Source: Bacteroides sp. (GTDB lineage Bacteria > Bacteroidota > Bacteroidia > Bacteroidales > Muribaculaceae). From it: a stretch of DNA of 9,113 bases. The notes beneath the pieces are model-generated. The model was not told the origin of the DNA, searched no databases, and was given only the letters and a program-made list of their open reading frames with translations. Where the stretch lies: contig JAAVDV010000025.1 in the NCBI GenBank assembly GCA_014801595.1, positions 1-9,113 on the forward strand. The letters are read 5' to 3'. A program made the translations under genes and the position numbers. Shown in pieces: positions 7,601 to 9,113 of this stretch (its first letter is position 1; each line of letters begins with the position of its first letter).

Positions 7601-8738
7601 ACTGTTTTTGAGATAAAAGTCTGCCAAGATCATAAGTATAGATGTTCATTGCAGGCAAAGTGCCGTAAGGGTTAAAATCGCCCGGATGGTCGATTTCCCA
7701 TTGGCGTTTTGCTTCTTGTTCCATCGTATAATCCCAAGTGAAAGTTTCCTCGTCGGTAAACTCATTTTGGATATTAAAAGGGGTGCCTGACAAAAATAAT
7801 ACTTTAGTCTTCTTTTTAGTCAGTTCTTGCAAAACTGCTTGACCTAACTCTGTTTGTGTACCTTCGTGTGCTTCATCCACAATGATACAATCCCAATCGT
7901 TAGCAAATAATTCATTGTTTTTATCATATTTGCCTCCCGCTTTAGATGAACCTCGAAGGTCTTGCATAGAGGCAAAATAAACATAACTGTTTGGCTCTGC
8001 TTTCTTAGCAAATTTCTCAACGTAATCAAAAGAGATACTTGCTGCTTTAGAACCATAAATCCACCGTACTGCAGCATCAAAGAAGATTTTGTTAAAATCT
8101 TCAAACCAACTGGCATTTACGACAGGACGATGTGTAAGGATAAGGGTTCGCTTGAACTGCATTCGCTTTACAACATCTAATGCAGAAAGAGTTTTACCAA
8201 AACGCATTTTAGCATTCCATAAAGCGCGTTTACCTCCCTTACGGAAAATATCAACAGCCATTTGAATGGCACGAAGTTGTTCATCACGAAAATCAATCGG
8301 CTTCTGAGCCGGTTCAATTTCGTCAGAATTAAGCATCTTTCGACCTTGCTTTATGGCTTCTATTGCTTTAATGACGTGTGTTGGGTCGCACTCTATCCAT
8401 TCGGTAGCTTTTCCATCAATATTAAACTGACGCTTCTTGAATCCTGAATTTATGAGGACTTGGTGGATTTCTTTATCGTTGAATTTGATACCATCTTCAA
8501 GAGAGAAAGCCGGAGTAGCCCAAACGAGGTCATAATGTATGCCTGCGGTTTGAGTATATTGATTTATTCGAGTGCGAGCAGCTTTGCGAAGCTCCTTGCA
8601 GTCGTGAGTAAGTTGATTTGGCCAAAGATCACCATTGTAAGTTGCTTCGCCAATCTTAACAGCTCCTCTATGAGCAGGGTCATTTATGCGAAAAACATAA
8701 ATGAGACGAGAAGATGGTGCTTTAAATAATTCTACCAT
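4680..8738 (-). CDS. GIY-YIG nuclease / SF2 helicase / N6-adenine methyltransferase fusion (single-chain restriction-modification enzyme)
   Basis: This 1352-residue protein joins three activities. Residues 12-118 look like a GIY-YIG nuclease of the T5orf172 type: IYVFRI (13-18), VKIGEAT (27-33), ARTRINQYT (54-62) and a candidate catalytic E113 in TEWIE. Residues 148-560 form a superfamily 2 translocase: AKMRFGKT (Walker A, 176-183), DEAH (288-291), SGTP (317-320), GRLTTGVSVPEW (511-522) and a weak motif VI, QTIFRVQ (541-547). A Lys/Glu-rich, probably coiled linker covers 690-722. The methyltransferase has TPWSVVNMHMTDTLGG (850-865), an unusual motif I, FLEINSKTGLYP (899-910), and NPPY (1011-1014), which marks a gamma-type amino-methyltransferase. 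The last 250 residues probably recognise the DNA target. The order nuclease-helicase-methylase-target domain resembles Type ISP enzymes such as LlaGI, but with GIY-YIG in place of the Mrr-like nuclease. It starts 6 bp after the upstream methyltransferase subunit gene, so the two are translated as an operon. Activities are inferred from motifs. Confidence 0.85.
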   Translation of the reverse strand: MVELFKAPSSRLIYVFRINDPAHRGAVKIGEATYNGDLWPNQLTHDCKELRKAARTRINQYTQTAGIHYDLVWATPAFSLEDGIKFNDKEIHQVLINSGFKKRQFNIDGKATEWIECDPTHVIKAIEAIKQGRKMLNSDEIEPAQKPIDFRDEQLRAIQMAVDIFRKGGKRALWNAKMRFGKTLSALDVVKRMQFKRTLILTHRPVVNASWFEDFNKIFFDAAVRWIYGSKAASISFDYVEKFAKKAEPNSYVYFASMQDLRGSSKAGGKYDKNNELFANDWDCIIVDEAHEGTQTELGQAVLQELTKKKTKVLFLSGTPFNIQNEFTDEETFTWDYTMEQEAKRQWEIDHPGDFNPYGTLPAMNIYTYDLGRLLSQKQFADKEVAFNFREFFRTDDDGNLVHCDYIKNFLDLLTTEDKDSLYPFANKRFRSIFRHTLWMVPGVKEAAALEEMLLNHENFGARGVKIVNVAGDMDVTEDDEERRYNNALTKLREAIGDNPFATETITLSCGRLTTGVSVPEWTGVIMLSGTFNTAAAAYMQTIFRVQTPWEYGGLMKENCYVFDFAPDRTLTVLAEVARVNTKPGKADSEQKDRLAEFLNFCSVISEPGSKMKRIDANRLMERVKKVYIDRVVRSGFEDNGLYNDELLKLSDIDVDEFNRIGNAIGRTKAQKAKNEVPVNQQGLDNEQYKKAEEAKKKKPKDRTPEDLAAIEEAKKRKEMRRNAESVLRSISIRMPLLIYGADIDDSKQEITIDNFEMIVDDASWDEFMPICTYEETNTEGKKIIKRLPLSKVEFRKLKKYYDPDIFIAAAKRIRQMVRNADDMLPEQRIARITEIFKTFKNPDKETVLTPWSVVNMHMTDTLGGYTFYNRDYSEPLNDPRYIDRDPITSDVFNIDSRFLEINSKTGLYPLWLTYNIYRSRIKSMTTSPETLEEHLAIWNEAVEKNIFVVCKTKMARNITRRTLLGFLNGKFNSWVPDDLINKVRNQQDLFIKKVQDLVGKNVKIKAVVGNPPYQEVVAKKETANGQKTSVSIFQYFQLLADKLGQYSSLIYPGARWIHRSGKGMEQFGLAQINDPHLKLLKFFPDSNDVFKDVGIADGLSIVFKDAKKVTNGFTYIYSLNGVDIIVQAENPGEELFALNPSASQIVERLDNFISIHACLHESILPRSIFSIESDFVEKNPSLVREYNEGDYFDSTHEIKLFTNDKAGKAGRARWYVADRSVITTGLDQLDKWKVIVSSANAGGQKRSNQIAVIDNYSAFGRSRVALKTFDTEREAQNFLKYATSELIRFAFLLTDEALTSLAKKVPDIINYSDDNGIIDFDKDVDAQLYTLLQISEEDQIFIKQTLAEKAN

Positions 8739-8744
8739 AGCCGA

Positions 8745-9113
8745 TTATTTTATAAGGTCGATGAATCGGATTTTTTGCTTTGCTTTGGATGCGTCCCAGT
8801 CTTTTATTAAAGCGTATGTGCCGTTATGTTTTTTTATGTCGCCTGATTTGCACCCCTCGCATTGGGATATGGTTTCGGTCTCTCCAAAAAGGTTGTAAAC
8901 AACAGTGCGACGCTCGCCACACGAATTAGGAATTACACCTTTTAGCCCGTCCATTTGCCAAATATTCCAAGAAATTATGTAGGCGATATAAAGCAATGAT
9001 TTGAGCTGCGGTTCTTTACCGAACTTTGCGCGGTAGTAATCGAGGAAAGTGTAAAGAAGTGCTTCGCGGGCAAGCACGAGGTTATCGCCTTGCCATTCAT
9101 AACCATATGTGCT
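8745..9113 (-). CDS. DNA methyltransferase subunit of the restriction system (C-terminal part, cut by window edge)
   Basis: The frame is open to the right edge, so only the last 122 residues are visible and the true start lies outside; a GTG inside the frame at 9075-9077 should not be taken as the start. The visible part reads YEWQGDNLVLAREALLYTF, then IISWNIWQMDGLKGVIP, then a cysteine pattern (Cys ... CxxC in SQCEGCKSG) that could hold zinc, and ends KIRFIDLIK. This tail resembles the C-terminal part of M-type N6-adenine methyltransferases paired with helicase-type restriction proteins in Bacteroidota and Campylobacterota. The catalytic NPPY motif would be upstream of the visible part. It is separated by 6 bp from the start of the fusion gene and shares its strand, so it is likely the first or an early gene of the same operon. 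The family call is from recognition of the tail only. Confidence 0.6.
   Translation of the reverse strand, partial: STYGYEWQGDNLVLAREALLYTFLDYYRAKFGKEPQLKSLLYIAYIISWNIWQMDGLKGVIPNSCGERRTVVYNLFGETETISQCEGCKSGDIKKHNGTYALIKDWDASKAKQKIRFIDLIK

Overview
The window looks like chromosomal DNA from a gut-type member of the Bacteroidales (Bacteroidota). Three things point there: the gene upstream region carries a good match to the Bacteroidota -33/-7 promoter (TTG, 20 nt, TAATTTTG), start sites lack well-placed Shine-Dalgarno sequences, and the proteins resemble Bacteroidales versions of their families. This is inference from sequence; species is not called.

Layout, left to right. Positions 1-1476 hold the inner and distal part of a CRISPR array with subtype I-C-like 32-nt repeats (22 full copies plus one cut by the left edge). 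Four more decayed repeat copies run to 1718. The repeat orientation and the increasing decay to the right put the leader, and probably the cas genes, beyond the left edge; no cas gene is present here. A promoter at 1773-1803 serves a CorA-type Mg2+/Co2+ channel gene (1856-2779, +). Next comes a decayed strip (2798-3471): a minus-strand remnant of an RloB-like gene with an internal stop, a stretch without a recognisable gene, and the 3' end of an IS3-family transposase whose stop codon lies inside a large inverted repeat. Two further hairpins (3538-3575 and 3622-3651) separate this strip from the right half.

The right half (3673-9113) is a minus-strand gene cluster, read from the right edge leftwards: the C-terminal part of a probable DNA methyltransferase subunit (M-like); then, after 6 bp, a 1352-residue fusion of GIY-YIG nuclease, superfamily 2 helicase and gamma-type N6-adenine methyltransferase; then, after 98 bp, a 302-residue HNH-type nuclease-like protein. 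The first two look like one restriction-modification operon. The HNH gene may be a third component or an independent neighbour. The right half is visibly more AT-rich than the corA region, consistent with transfer.

Taken together, this is a defence island: CRISPR memory on one side, restriction on the other, and the debris of another probable defence gene (RloB-like) and a transposon between them. The most noteworthy items are the multi-domain restriction enzyme with an atypical methyltransferase motif I and helicase motif VI, its HNH neighbour, and the trailer end of the array, where repeat decay can be followed step by step.
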